The notes beneath the pieces were generated by a model that did no database searches, was not told the DNA's origin, and saw only the letters and a program-made list of their open reading frames with translations. DNA of 64,000 nucleotides from Streptomyces sp. CB02009 (lineage in GTDB: Bacteria; Actinomycetota; Actinomycetes; Streptomycetales; Streptomycetaceae). Numbering within the stretch: the first letter of the stretch is position 1; every line of letters begins with the position of its first letter. The position numbers and the translations under genes are program-made. Positions 43,696 to 52,448 of the stretch are shown piece by piece. The stretch covers positions 496,001-560,000 of the forward strand of contig NZ_LIVV01000006.1 of assembly GCF_001905825.1 (NCBI RefSeq). The letters are read 5' to 3'.

Positions 43696-44652
43696 TCAGT
43701 AACCGAAGTCCTGGGTCCACCAGGGGCCGCCGTCGGCGAAGTGGACGCCCACGCCCAGGGTGGTGAAGTCGCAGTTCAGGATGTTGGCGCGGTGGCCGTC
43801 GCTGTTCATCCAGGACTCCATGACGGCGGCCGCGTCGGCCTGGCCGCGGGCGATGTTCTCGCCGCCGAGGCCCGAGACGCCCGCCTTCTCGGCGCGCGCC
43901 CACGGGGTGGCCCCGTCCGGGTCCGTGTGGTCGAAGAAGCCGCGGGCCGCCATGTCCTCGCTGAACGCTCCGGCCAGTGCCGCGAGCCGGGCGTCCGCGG
44001 TCACCGGGGAGCAGCCCACCTTGGCGCGCTCGACGTTGACCAGTCGGACGACCTCCGCCTCGGCGGCCTCGCCGCGGTCGGCGGTGGAAGGGGCCGCGGT
44101 CGTCTCGACCGGGGCCTCCGTCGTCGGGTCGGGCTTCGGCTCGGGCTTCGGCGCGGGGGCCTTCGTGGTGGGCGCGGCCGTGGTCTTCCGCGGGGCCGGC
44201 GGCTTGGTCGGCGCCTTCGTGGGCGCCTTGGCCGGGGCCTTCGACGGGGTCGGCTTCGTCGCCTTCGGGGTCGGCTTCGTGGACGGGGTCGCCGACGGCG
44301 AGGCCGTCCTGCCCTTGTCCGTGCCCGCGCTCGCCCCGGCACTCGTGCGCGCGCCGTTCGAGTCGGCGGTCGGGGTCTGGGTGGACCCGCCCTGCGTCGT
44401 CAGCTCCGGCGCCTGCCGTGCCTGGCTCGGGCGCTCGCTCGAGCCGGCGCTCCCGACGGTGAACGTGTCCCCGCCGGGCAGCAGGCCCGAGGCGACGGCG
44501 ATGGCGCCCACCGCGACGGCGGCGGAGGCTCCGAGCAGGCCGGTGCGCACGGGAGTACGCCGCTTGCGGCGGGTCCCCCGGTGACGGCGGTCCGAACCGT
44601 CCGCGTAGTCTTCTGCGGCGGGTGCGGCTCCGGCGCGACGGTGGCGTCCCAT
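43696..44652 (-). CDS. CAP/SCP-domain secreted or membrane-anchored protein
   Basis: 318 aa from ATG 44652, with GGAAGG about 8 nt upstream. A cytoplasmic basic tail (RRKRRTP), one hydrophobic segment near 38-57 (signal anchor or signal peptide), then a linker of about 120 residues rich in T, P, K and A, and a C-terminal CAP domain. Motifs: RLVNVERAKVGCSPV, AFSEDMAARGFFDHTDPDG, GENIARGQ, VMESWMNSDGHRANIL. Bacterial CAP proteins of this layout are extracytoplasmic with unknown activity. Convergent with the flavodoxin gene. Confidence 0.87.
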   Translation of the reverse strand: MGRHRRAGAAPAAEDYADGSDRRHRGTRRKRRTPVRTGLLGASAAVAVGAIAVASGLLPGGDTFTVGSAGSSERPSQARQAPELTTQGGSTQTPTADSNGARTSAGASAGTDKGRTASPSATPSTKPTPKATKPTPSKAPAKAPTKAPTKPPAPRKTTAAPTTKAPAPKPEPKPDPTTEAPVETTAAPSTADRGEAAEAEVVRLVNVERAKVGCSPVTADARLAALAGAFSEDMAARGFFDHTDPDGATPWARAEKAGVSGLGGENIARGQADAAAVMESWMNSDGHRANILNCDFTTLGVGVHFADGGPWWTQDFGY

Positions 44653-44854
44653 CTGGTCTGCCTTCCTCTTGCTGGTCCTGCTGTGGTCCTGTGCCGACCC
44701 TGCGGCCTTTGCTGATCTTTGCTGTCGGTACCGTTGCGGACCGGCAGTCGAACAGGGCGGGTCCGATCGGGTGAGGCGTGTTCGGTCGGGACTGTAGTCC
44801 ATGCGGGCCGGGGGCGATGTGCTCATCTGGCAATCCGCCCGCTAGCGTGCAGGC

Positions 44855-45136
44855 ATGAGCGACGACGTTCGGATGACCGCCTGGGTGCGCGGCCGGGTAC
44901 AGGGAGTGGGCTTCCGCTGGTTCACCAGGGCAAACGCTTTGGAGATCGGCGGCCTGGTGGGCTTCGCCCTCAACCTCGACGACGGCCGGGTGCAGGTGGT
45001 GGCCGAAGGGGCGCGTGAGAATTGCCACCGTCTGCTCGCCTGGCTCCACTCCGCCGACACACCCGGGCGAGTGGACGGCGTCACTGAGATCTGGGCCACC
45101 CCGCGCGGCGGCTACGACGGCTTCGCCATCCGCTGA
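44855..45136 (+). CDS. acyP: Acylphosphatase
   Basis: 93 aa. Family signature GRVQGVGFRWF with catalytic Arg21, and ALNLDDGRV with Asn40. Hydrolyses carboxyl-phosphate bonds. Complete and of usual length; it shares a 202-bp divergent gap with the CAP gene. Confidence 0.93.
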   Translation: MSDDVRMTAWVRGRVQGVGFRWFTRANALEIGGLVGFALNLDDGRVQVVAEGARENCHRLLAWLHSADTPGRVDGVTEIWATPRGGYDGFAIR

Positions 45137-45526
45137 CGATCACTCTCCGACACCCTCTCCGGTGACCGAGAGGGGCCTCGAAAGGACGCGCGGTAACAGT
45201 CGGATGACGGGGAAACCCCCTGGTGGTTGCCAAGGAGCGGCCGTCATGGAAGGCTGCCGGGTAAGGATGATCGCGACGCCCTGAGGCACCGAGTTCATGA
45301 GGCCCCGCCGCCCGCTGAGCGGCCCGGGACTCCTCGGTCGGCCCTTCAGACGGGGCGTGATCGTGTTGACCGTCAAACTTTTTGGTGAGACTCTGGAAGC
45401 CCCGCGCACCTTAGCTGTTTGGCAGTGGAACCGGCACGACAAGCAGTACTGCCGAGCACCGCGGGTGCGAAATCCCTCACGACCCAACCGCTACGGTCGG
45501 TCACTCATTGTGGAGGACCACTCATC
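45137..45526 (+). other. Intergenic region after acyP
   Basis: 390 bp with no supported gene. TTGACC at 45366-45371 with GACTCT 17 bp on is a weak promoter candidate for the next gene. The short upstream extension of the following frame is not protein-like. Confidence 0.35.
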
Positions 45527-45745
45527 ATGGCAAAGGCGCTTCTCGGTTACGTCGGCGGCTCCGACCCGCGACTCCTCGCCGAGATGCGACGGCTCCAGCA
45601 GCGCGTCCAGGACCTGGAATCCGAGCTGGTACGGATCCAGTCCGAGAACGACTCGCTCGCCGCGGCCGCCGCTCAGCACCAGGGAGAGTCACTGCTGAAC
45701 AGCATCGACCTCGACGTACCCCAGGCGGAGCCTGCGCTCACCTGA
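45527..45745 (+). CDS. Small conserved coiled-coil protein
   Basis: 72 aa from ATG 45527, with GGAGG about 10 nt upstream. Starts AKALLGYVGGSDPRLLAEM, then a heptad-like helix (RLQQRVQDLESELVRIQSEN) and an acidic end. Soluble, no Cys. It lies between acyP and smc. Function unknown. Confidence 0.7.
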   Translation: MAKALLGYVGGSDPRLLAEMRRLQQRVQDLESELVRIQSENDSLAAAAAQHQGESLLNSIDLDVPQAEPALT

Positions 45746-45991
45746 CAACCCCAGCCCCGAGGGGCCAGGTGGGAAACACTCACGCCGGACTCACGTCGGC
45801 ACAGCCGCATGGACACTCATGCCGGTCGAGCCAACCGCACATCCAGGCCGGCAGAGCAGACATGCAAGGGGCGCTTCGGCGTCCCTTCTTTCTTTCACCC
45901 GCCGTTCCCCTCCCGTCCCACCCCTCCTCACCCGAGGATCTGCCCTACGCGTTCGCGGGTGAAACGCACGAGCCCCGGTAGAGTCCCGGGC

Positions 45992-48900
45992 GTGCACCTC
46001 AAGGCCCTGACACTCCGCGGATTCAAGTCGTTCGCCTCGGCCACCACGCTGCGGTTCGAACCGGGAATCACCTGTGTCGTGGGCCCCAACGGATCGGGCA
46101 AGTCCAACGTCGTGGACGCCCTGTCCTGGGTCATGGGCGAGCAGGGCGCCAAGTCGCTGCGCGGCGGCAAGATGGAGGACGTCATCTTCGCCGGCACGAC
46201 CGGGCGCCCCCCGCTCGGCCGTGCCGAGGTGTCCCTCACCATCGACAACTCCGACGGCGCGCTGCCCATCGACTACGCCGAGGTCACGCTCACCCGCATC
46301 ATGTTCCGCGGCGGCAGCAGCGAGTACCAGATCAACGGCGACACCTGCCGGCTGCTCGACTTCCAGGACCTGCTCTCCGACTCCGGCATCGGCCGAGAGA
46401 TGCACGTCATCGTCGGCCAGGGGCAGCTCGACTCCGTGCTGCACGCCGACCCGATGGGCCGCCGCGCCTTCATCGAGGAGGCCGCCGGAGTCCTCAAGCA
46501 CCGCAAGCGCAAGGAGAAGGCGCTGCGGAAGCTCGACGCGATGCAGGCCAACCTCGCGCGCGTCCAGGACCTCACCGACGAACTGCGCCGCCAGCTCAAG
46601 CCCCTCGGCCGGCAGGCCGCGGTCGCCCGCCGCGCCGTCGTCATCCAGGCCGACCTCCGCGACGCCCGGCTCCGCCTCCTCGCCGACGACCTCGTCCACC
46701 TCCAGCGGGCCCTCACCGCCGAGGTCGCCGACGAAGCGGCCCTGCTCGCCCGCAAGGAGGCCACCGAGGCCGAACTGCGGACCGCGGTCGCCCGCGAGGC
46801 CGCCCTGGAGGCCGAGGCACGCGCGCTCGTACCCCGGCTCGAACGCGCCCAGCAGAACTGGTACGCCCTCTCCCAGCTCGCCGAACGCGTCCGCGGCACG
46901 GTCTCCCTGGCCGACGCGCGGATGAAGAGCGCCACCGCCGCACCCGCCGAGGAACGCCGCGGCCGCGACCCGGAGGACCTGGAGCGGGAGGCGGCCCGGG
47001 TCCGGGAGCAGGAGGCCGAGCTGGAGGTCGCCCTGGAGGCGGCCGAGCGCGCCCTCGAGGACACCGTCGCCCACCGCTCCGAGCTCGAACAGGCCCTCGC
47101 GTCCGAGGAGCGCCGCCTCAAGGACCTGGCCCGCGCCCTCGCCGACCGGCGCGAGGGACTCGCCCGCCTCCACGGCCAGGTCAACGCGGCCCGCTCGCGC
47201 GCCGCCTCCGCCCAGGCCGAGATCGACCGCCTCGCCGCCGCCCGCGACGAGGCGGGGGAGCGGGCGGCCGCCGCCCAGGAGGAGTACGAGCTGCTCAAGG
47301 CCGAGGTCGACGGCCTCGACGCCGCGGACACCGAGCACGGCGAACGGTACGAGGCCGCCCGCCGCGAACTGGCCGACGCCGAGGCCGCGCTCGGCGCCGC
47401 CCGCGAGGCCTCCGCCACCGCCGAACGCCGCCGCGCCGCGACCCTCGCCCGGCACGACACCCTCGCCCTCGGACTGCGCCGCAAGGACGGCACGGGCGCC
47501 CTGCTGACCGCCGGACTCAGCGGACTCCTCGGCCCGGCCGCCGAACTCCTCACCGTCACCCCCGGATACGAGATCCCCGTCGCCGCCGCACTCGGCGCCG
47601 CCGCCGACGCGGTCGCCGCCACCGGCCCCTCCGCCGCCGCCGAAGCCCTCCGCCTGCTCCGCAAGCAGGACGCGGGCCGCGCGTCGCTGCTCCTGACCGG
47701 AGCCCCCGAACCGGACCGCCCGGAAGGGACCGGGGCCCCCGCGGCCGGAGGACACCCGAGCGCCGCCGACCTCGTCCGGGGACCCGACGAACTCATGGGA
47801 GCCGTCCGCCGGCTGCTCGCCGGAATCGTCGTCGTCGACGACCTGGACCAGGCCGCCGAACTCGTCAGGAGCCGTCCCGCGTCCACCGCGGTCACCCTGG
47901 AGGGCGACCTGCTCGGGGCCCACTTCGCCCAGGGCGGCTCCGCGGGCGCGCCCAGCCTCCTGGAGGTCCAGGCCTCGGTCGACGAGGCCGCCGCCGAGCT
48001 CGACGAACTCGCCGTACGCTGCGAGGAGTCGGCGGCCGCCAAGGACGAGGCCGACGCACGGCGCCGTACCGCCGCAGCGCTCGTCGAGGAACTCGACACC
48101 CTTCGCCGTACCGCCGAACGGGAGAAGTCCGCCGTCGCCCAGCAGCTCGGCCGGCTCGCTGGCCAGGCCAGGGGAGCGGCGGGCGAGGCCGAGCGGACCG
48201 CGGCCGCCGCCGCCCGCGCCCAGGAGGCCCTGGAGAAGGCGACCGCCGAGGCGGAGGAGCTCGCCGAACGGCTCCTCGTGGCCCAGGAGGCAGCTGCGTT
48301 CGGGGAGGGCGGGGACGAGGAACCCGACACCGGCACCCGCGACCGGCTCGCCATCGACGGATCCAACGCGCGCCAGACCGAGATGGAGGCCCGCCTCCAG
48401 GTCCGTACCCACGAGGAGCGGGTCAAGGGGCTCGCCGGCCGGGCCGACTCGCTCGACCGCGCCGCCCGGGCCGAACGGGAGGCACGCGCGCGTGCCGAGG
48501 AACGGCGCGCCCGGCTGCGCCACGAGGAGCGGGTCGCGGGCGCGGTCGCCGCCGGCGCCCGGAGCCTCCTGGCCCACATCGAGGTGTCGCTCGTCCGCGC
48601 CGAGCGGGAGCGGGTGGTGGCGCAGGCGGCGCGGGCCGACCGGGAGGAGGGCCTGACGGCCGCCCGGAACCGGGGCCGCGACCTCAAGGCGGAACTCGAC
48701 AAGCTGACCGACTCCGTGCACCGGGGCGAGGTCCTCGGCGCGGAGAAGCGCCTGCGGATCGAGCAGCTGGAGTCGAAGGCCCTGGAGGAGTTCGGTGTGG
48801 AGGCGACCGCGCTGGTCGCCGAGTACGGCCCGGACCAGCCCGTGCCGCCGTCCCCGACCGCCGGGGGAGCGGAGGGCGTGGCGGGAGCCGAGGGCGTGGC

Positions 48901-49636
48901 GGGGGCCGAGGGCGTGGCGGGGGCGGACTCCCCGGGAGCGGACTCCGCGGGGGCCGGCTCCCCGGAGGCCGACGAGGCGCGCCCCTTCATCCGTTCGGAG
49001 CAGGAGAAGCGGCTCAGGGCCGCCGAACGGGCGTACCACCAGCTCGGCAAGGTCAACCCGCTGGCCCTCGAGGAGTTCGCGGCCCTGGAGGAGCGGCACC
49101 GCTTCCTCTCCGAGCAGCTGGAGGACCTGAGGAAGACCCGGACGGACCTGCTTCAGGTCGTGAAGGAGGTCGACCTGCGGGTCGAGCAGGTCTTCACCGA
49201 GGCCTACCGGGACACGGCCCGCGAGTTCGAGGGCGTCTTCTCTAGGCTCTTCCCCGGCGGCGAGGGCCGGCTCGTCCTCACGGACCCCGACAACATGCTG
49301 ACCACCGGCGTCGAGGTGGAGGCCCGCCCGCCCGGCAAGAAGGTCAAGCGGCTCTCGCTGCTCTCCGGCGGCGAGCGCTCGCTGACGGCCGTGGCGCTGC
49401 TGGTGTCGATCTTCAAGGCCAGGCCCAGCCCGTTCTACGTGATGGACGAGGTCGAGGCGGCGCTCGACGACACCAACCTCCAGCGGCTGATCCGGATCAT
49501 GCGGGAGCTCCAGGAGTCCTCTCAGCTGATCGTGATCACGCACCAGAAGCGGACCATGGAGGTCGCGGACGCGCTGTACGGGGTGTCCATGCAGGGCGAC
49601 GGCGTCTCGAAGGTGATCAGCCAGCGGCTGCGCTGA
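45992..49636 (+). CDS. smc: Chromosome partition protein SMC
   Basis: 1214 aa from GTG 45992. Walker A GPNGSGKS at 31-38, long coiled coils, globular hinge near residues 500-680, C-terminal coiled coil, signature LLSGGERSLTAV near 1122 and Walker B FYVMDEVEAALDD. Condenses and aligns chromosome arms with ScpAB. A Gly/Ala/Glu repeat insert lies at about 959-990 in the returning coil. The frame is open upstream but only the region from 45992 is SMC-like. Confidence 0.95.
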   Translation: MHLKALTLRGFKSFASATTLRFEPGITCVVGPNGSGKSNVVDALSWVMGEQGAKSLRGGKMEDVIFAGTTGRPPLGRAEVSLTIDNSDGALPIDYAEVTLTRIMFRGGSSEYQINGDTCRLLDFQDLLSDSGIGREMHVIVGQGQLDSVLHADPMGRRAFIEEAAGVLKHRKRKEKALRKLDAMQANLARVQDLTDELRRQLKPLGRQAAVARRAVVIQADLRDARLRLLADDLVHLQRALTAEVADEAALLARKEATEAELRTAVAREAALEAEARALVPRLERAQQNWYALSQLAERVRGTVSLADARMKSATAAPAEERRGRDPEDLEREAARVREQEAELEVALEAAERALEDTVAHRSELEQALASEERRLKDLARALADRREGLARLHGQVNAARSRAASAQAEIDRLAAARDEAGERAAAAQEEYELLKAEVDGLDAADTEHGERYEAARRELADAEAALGAAREASATAERRRAATLARHDTLALGLRRKDGTGALLTAGLSGLLGPAAELLTVTPGYEIPVAAALGAAADAVAATGPSAAAEALRLLRKQDAGRASLLLTGAPEPDRPEGTGAPAAGGHPSAADLVRGPDELMGAVRRLLAGIVVVDDLDQAAELVRSRPASTAVTLEGDLLGAHFAQGGSAGAPSLLEVQASVDEAAAELDELAVRCEESAAAKDEADARRRTAAALVEELDTLRRTAEREKSAVAQQLGRLAGQARGAAGEAERTAAAAARAQEALEKATAEAEELAERLLVAQEAAAFGEGGDEEPDTGTRDRLAIDGSNARQTEMEARLQVRTHEERVKGLAGRADSLDRAARAEREARARAEERRARLRHEERVAGAVAAGARSLLAHIEVSLVRAERERVVAQAARADREEGLTAARNRGRDLKAELDKLTDSVHRGEVLGAEKRLRIEQLESKALEEFGVEATALVAEYGPDQPVPPSPTAGGAEGVAGAEGVAGAEGVAGADSPGADSAGAGSPEADEARPFIRSEQEKRLRAAERAYHQLGKVNPLALEEFAALEERHRFLSEQLEDLRKTRTDLLQVVKEVDLRVEQVFTEAYRDTAREFEGVFSRLFPGGEGRLVLTDPDNMLTTGVEVEARPPGKKVKRLSLLSGGERSLTAVALLVSIFKARPSPFYVMDEVEAALDDTNLQRLIRIMRELQESSQLIVITHQKRTMEVADALYGVSMQGDGVSKVISQRLR
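48866..48937 (+). repeat. 18-bp tandem repeats inside smc
   Basis: Units start at 48866, 48884 and 48902 (18 bp each), with a degenerate fourth at 48920. They encode GAEGVA three times, then GADSPGADSAGAGS. In-frame, so protein length changes without frameshift. Confidence 0.8.
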
Positions 49637-49656
49637 GGCTGGGCATGGACCATTGC

Positions 49657-49742
49657 TTCAAGTGTTGAACCCAACGCCCTCTTCAGTGCTTATTAAGTCA
49701 CATGACATCGGGTATTGACTTCGAAACTTGAAGGCATAGTCT
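49657..49742 (+). promoter_or_regulatory. glcP promoter with paired operator-like palindromes
   Basis: TTGACT (49715-49720), 16-bp spacer, TAGTCT (49737-49742) is a good promoter candidate. The 13-bp palindrome TTCAAGTGTTGAA lies at 49657-49669, and its imperfect copy TTCGAAACTTGAA at 49720-49732 sits within the promoter. They are 63 bp apart, near six helical turns, so a looping repressor is plausible. Confidence 0.5.
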
Positions 49743-49829
49743 CTGCAACGTTGCTTTTACCTTCACGTGGTGGGCGGCGTGAAGTTGTGCGCCACTGGAA
49801 GGGCTTGTGCCCCCCATCGAGGAGTCCAT

Positions 49830-51263
49830 GTGTCCAATACCGCGCAGGCGCCCACGCCGCCGCCTTCCGGCGGCCGCACCGCACATCCGGACCACCTCGG
49901 CCACGTCATCTTCATCACGGCCTCCGCGGCGATGGGCGGATTCCTCTTCGGGTACGACAGCTCCGTCATCAACGGCGCCGTCGAGGCGATCCGCGACCGC
50001 TACGACATCGGCTCCGGCACCCTCGCCCAGGTCATCGCCATCGCCCTGATCGGCTGCGCCATCGGCGCCGCCACCGCGGGCCGGATCGCCGACCGCATCG
50101 GGCGCATCCGCTGCATGCAGATCTCGGCGGTGCTCTTCGCCGTCAGCGCCGTCGGCTCCGCGCTGCCCTTCGCCCTCTGGGACCTGGCGCTCTGGCGCAT
50201 CGTCGGCGGCTTCGCCATCGGCATGGCCTCCGTCATCGGCCCGGCGTACATCGCCGAGGTCGCCCCCGCCGCCTACCGCGGCCGCCTCGGCTCCTTCCAG
50301 CAGGCCGCGATCGTCATCGGCATCGCCATCTCCCAGCTGGTCAACTACGGCATCCTCCAGCTCGCCGACGGCGACCAGCGCGGCGAGATCGGCGGCCTGG
50401 AAGCCTGGCAGTGGATGCTCGGCGTGATGGTCGTCCCCGCCGTGCTCTACGGCATGCTCTCCTTCGCCATCCCCGAGTCGCCCCGCTTCCTCATCTCCGT
50501 CGGGCGGATCGACCGCGCCAAGGAGGTCCTCTCCGAGGTCGAGGGCAAGGGGGTCGACCTCGACCACCGTGTCGCCGAGATCGACAGGGCCATGCGCAGC
50601 GAGCACAAGTCCACCTTCAAGGACCTGCTCGTCGCCGGCTCCCGGTTCAGGCTGCTGCCGATCGTCTGGGTCGGCATCGGACTCTCGGTCTTCCAGCAGC
50701 TCGTCGGCATCAACGTCGCGTTCTACTACTCCGCGACCCTCTGGCAGTCCGTCGGCATCGACCCGTCGAGCTCGTTCTTCTACTCGTTCACCACGTCGAT
50801 CATCAACATCATCGGCACCGTGATCGCGATGGTCCTGGTCGACCGCGTCGGCCGCAAGCCGCTCGCCCTCGTCGGCTCCGTCGGCATGGCGATCGCCCTC
50901 GCCTTCGAGGCCTGGGCCTTCTCCGCCGACCTCGTCGACGGCAAACTGCCCGAGACGCAGGGCGTCGTGGCGCTCGTCGCCGCCCATGTCTTCGTGCTCT
51001 TCTTCGCCCTCTCGTGGGGCGTGGTGGTGTGGGTCTTCCTCGGCGAGATGTTCCCCAACCGGATCCGCGCCGCCGCGCTCGGCGTCGCCGCCTCCGCGCA
51101 GTGGATCGCCAACTGGGCCATCACGGCCAGCTTCCCGTCCCTCGCGGACTGGAACCTCTCCGGCACCTACATCATCTACACGGTCTTCGCCGTGCTCTCG
51201 ATCCCCTTCGTGCTCAGGTACGTCAAGGAGACCAAGGGCAAGGCGTTGGAGGAGATGGGCTAA
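49830..51263 (+). CDS. glcP: Major facilitator glucose permease, GlcP type
   Basis: 477 aa from GTG 49830, with GAGGAG 5 nt upstream. MFS sugar-porter family with 12 predicted membrane helices. Motifs: GFLFGYDSSVINGA, GRIADRIGRIR, PESPRFLI, QQLVGINVAFYYS, DRVGRKPLAL. Position next to smc agrees with the S. coelicolor glucose permease glcP1, from memory. Imports glucose by proton symport. Confidence 0.9.
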   Translation: MSNTAQAPTPPPSGGRTAHPDHLGHVIFITASAAMGGFLFGYDSSVINGAVEAIRDRYDIGSGTLAQVIAIALIGCAIGAATAGRIADRIGRIRCMQISAVLFAVSAVGSALPFALWDLALWRIVGGFAIGMASVIGPAYIAEVAPAAYRGRLGSFQQAAIVIGIAISQLVNYGILQLADGDQRGEIGGLEAWQWMLGVMVVPAVLYGMLSFAIPESPRFLISVGRIDRAKEVLSEVEGKGVDLDHRVAEIDRAMRSEHKSTFKDLLVAGSRFRLLPIVWVGIGLSVFQQLVGINVAFYYSATLWQSVGIDPSSSFFYSFTTSIINIIGTVIAMVLVDRVGRKPLALVGSVGMAIALAFEAWAFSADLVDGKLPETQGVVALVAAHVFVLFFALSWGVVVWVFLGEMFPNRIRAAALGVAASAQWIANWAITASFPSLADWNLSGTYIIYTVFAVLSIPFVLRYVKETKGKALEEMG

Positions 51264-51296
51264 CCCCCCCCCGCTGTCCCTCTCCTCACCCACGGA

Positions 51297-51337
51297 ACTG
51301 CCCCGGCCCGAGGCCTCACGCCTCGGACCGGGGCAGT
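51297..51337. terminator. Bidirectional terminator between glcP and the luciferase-like gene
   Basis: 18-bp inverted repeat with one mismatch (51297-51314 and 51320-51337) around a 5-nt loop, located between convergent genes. Confidence 0.85.
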
Positions 51338-51387
51338 ACGCCGTGGCCGTCGGGCGCTCAGGCCGTCAGCCCTCAGGCCGTCATGTC

Positions 51388-51416
51388 CTCAGACGCTCAG
51401 ACGCTCAGACGCTCAG
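51388..51416 (-). repeat. 8-bp tandem repeat at the 3' end of the luciferase-like gene
   Basis: CTCAGACG is repeated about 3.5 times, reaching into the stop codon of the oxidoreductase gene. Confidence 0.65.
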
Positions 51417-52384
51417 GCCGTGAGCCGGGGAAGGACGGCGTCGCAGAACAGCCGCAGGCTCCGCCACCCCTCCTCCACCGGCATCCCGCCGCACAGCGGA
51501 TGCAGCACCAGGCTCTCCAGGCCGAGCGCCAGGCACTCCTCGGGGGTGACGACCCGGTAGACCCCCTCCGCGCGCAGCTCCGCCACCGTCGTGGCCGCCG
51601 ACCGCACCGCCGAGCGGATGTCCTTCGACTGCCAGGAGGCGTACATCCGCGCCTCGTGCAGGAAGTGCTCCCCGTACTCCGCCCAGGTCCGGTCCGGGTC
51701 CTCCGACAGGTGCAGCAGCGGCGTCACCTCGGCCGGCATCATGGTCCAGCCCTCCGTGCCGTACTCCGCGCACCGCTCCCGGTAGTACGCCTCGATCTCC
51801 GGCAGGTGCGCGCTCGGGAAGAACGGCAGTCCGAGGCGGGCGGCCCGCCGCGCCGCCGCCCGCGACGAGCCCCCGACCAGCAGCATCGGATGCGGCTGGG
51901 TGAAGGGCCGCGGGGTGACCCGTACCGTACGGCCCTGATACGTGAAGGGCTCCCCGCTCCAGGCCGTGAGCAGGGTCTCCAGGAGCAGGTCCTGGAGCTT
52001 CCCGCGCCGCCCCCAGTCGACCCCGCGCTCCTCGTACTCCTCCGGGCGGTAGCCGATCCCCGCCACCGTCACCAGGCGTCCGCCGCTCAGCAGGTCGAGG
52101 ACGGCGATGTCCTCGGCGAGCCGCAGCGGGTCGTGCAGCGGCCCGATGATCGCGGAGACCGTCACCGCGATCCGCCGCGTCGCGCCGAAGACCGCCCCGG
52201 CGAAGGCGAAGGGGGACGGCAGCCAGTTGTTGTCGACCCCGTGGTGCTCCTCGGTCTGCACGGTGTCGACGCCGTGCGCGTCGGCGTACGCGGCCATCTC
52301 GACGGCGGCCCGGTAGCGGGCGGAGAGGGACTCGGGGGTCGCGCGGGGATCGACGAGGTTGAACCGGACGACGCTGAACGGCAT
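51413..52384 (-). CDS. Luciferase-like (LLM) flavin-dependent oxidoreductase
   Basis: 323 aa. Bacterial-luciferase TIM barrel: TEEHHGVDNNWLPSPF, LAEDIAVLDLLSGGRLVTVA, GVDWGRRGKL, PHPMLLVGGSSRAAARRAAR. Binds F420 or FMN; the substrate is unknown. It lies 58 nt downstream of the NCS1 permease, so the permease may import its substrate. The ribosome binding site is buried in a hairpin (separate entry). Confidence 0.87.
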   Translation of the reverse strand: MPFSVVRFNLVDPRATPESLSARYRAAVEMAAYADAHGVDTVQTEEHHGVDNNWLPSPFAFAGAVFGATRRIAVTVSAIIGPLHDPLRLAEDIAVLDLLSGGRLVTVAGIGYRPEEYEERGVDWGRRGKLQDLLLETLLTAWSGEPFTYQGRTVRVTPRPFTQPHPMLLVGGSSRAAARRAARLGLPFFPSAHLPEIEAYYRERCAEYGTEGWTMMPAEVTPLLHLSEDPDRTWAEYGEHFLHEARMYASWQSKDIRSAVRSAATTVAELRAEGVYRVVTPEECLALGLESLVLHPLCGGMPVEEGWRSLRLFCDAVLPRLTA

Positions 52385-52389
52385 GGGAA

Positions 52390-52426
52390 GTCCCCCTCCG
52401 CTGGTGGGATACCGGCGAAGGGGGAC
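52390..52426 (-). promoter_or_regulatory. Hairpin sequestering the ribosome binding site of the LLM gene
   Basis: Outer arms GTCCCCCT (52390-52397) and AGGGGGAC (52419-52426), one C-A mismatch, then seven inner pairs including CTGGT/ACCGG around a 5-nt loop: about 15 bp of stem. On the minus strand the 3' arm contains GGAGGGGGAC, ending 5 nt before the ATG, so the Shine-Dalgarno is base-paired. Confidence 0.6.
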
Positions 52427-52429
52427 GTT

Positions 52430-52448
52430 ATCTGACGTAGCGTCAGAT
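52430..52448 (-). other. Small hairpin over the permease stop codon
   Basis: Perfect 8-bp inverted repeat ATCTGACG (52430-52437) and CGTCAGAT (52441-52448) with a 3-nt loop; it includes the TGA of the permease gene and directly precedes the hairpin at 52390-52426 on the minus strand. Confidence 0.55.

Noticed and set aside
52390..52426. TPP riboswitch-like string CCGGCGAAGGG before the LLM gene.
   Set aside because: It lies on the strand opposite to transcription, and the partner elements (CTGAGA, CCTGA) are missing; a simple hairpin explains the sequence.
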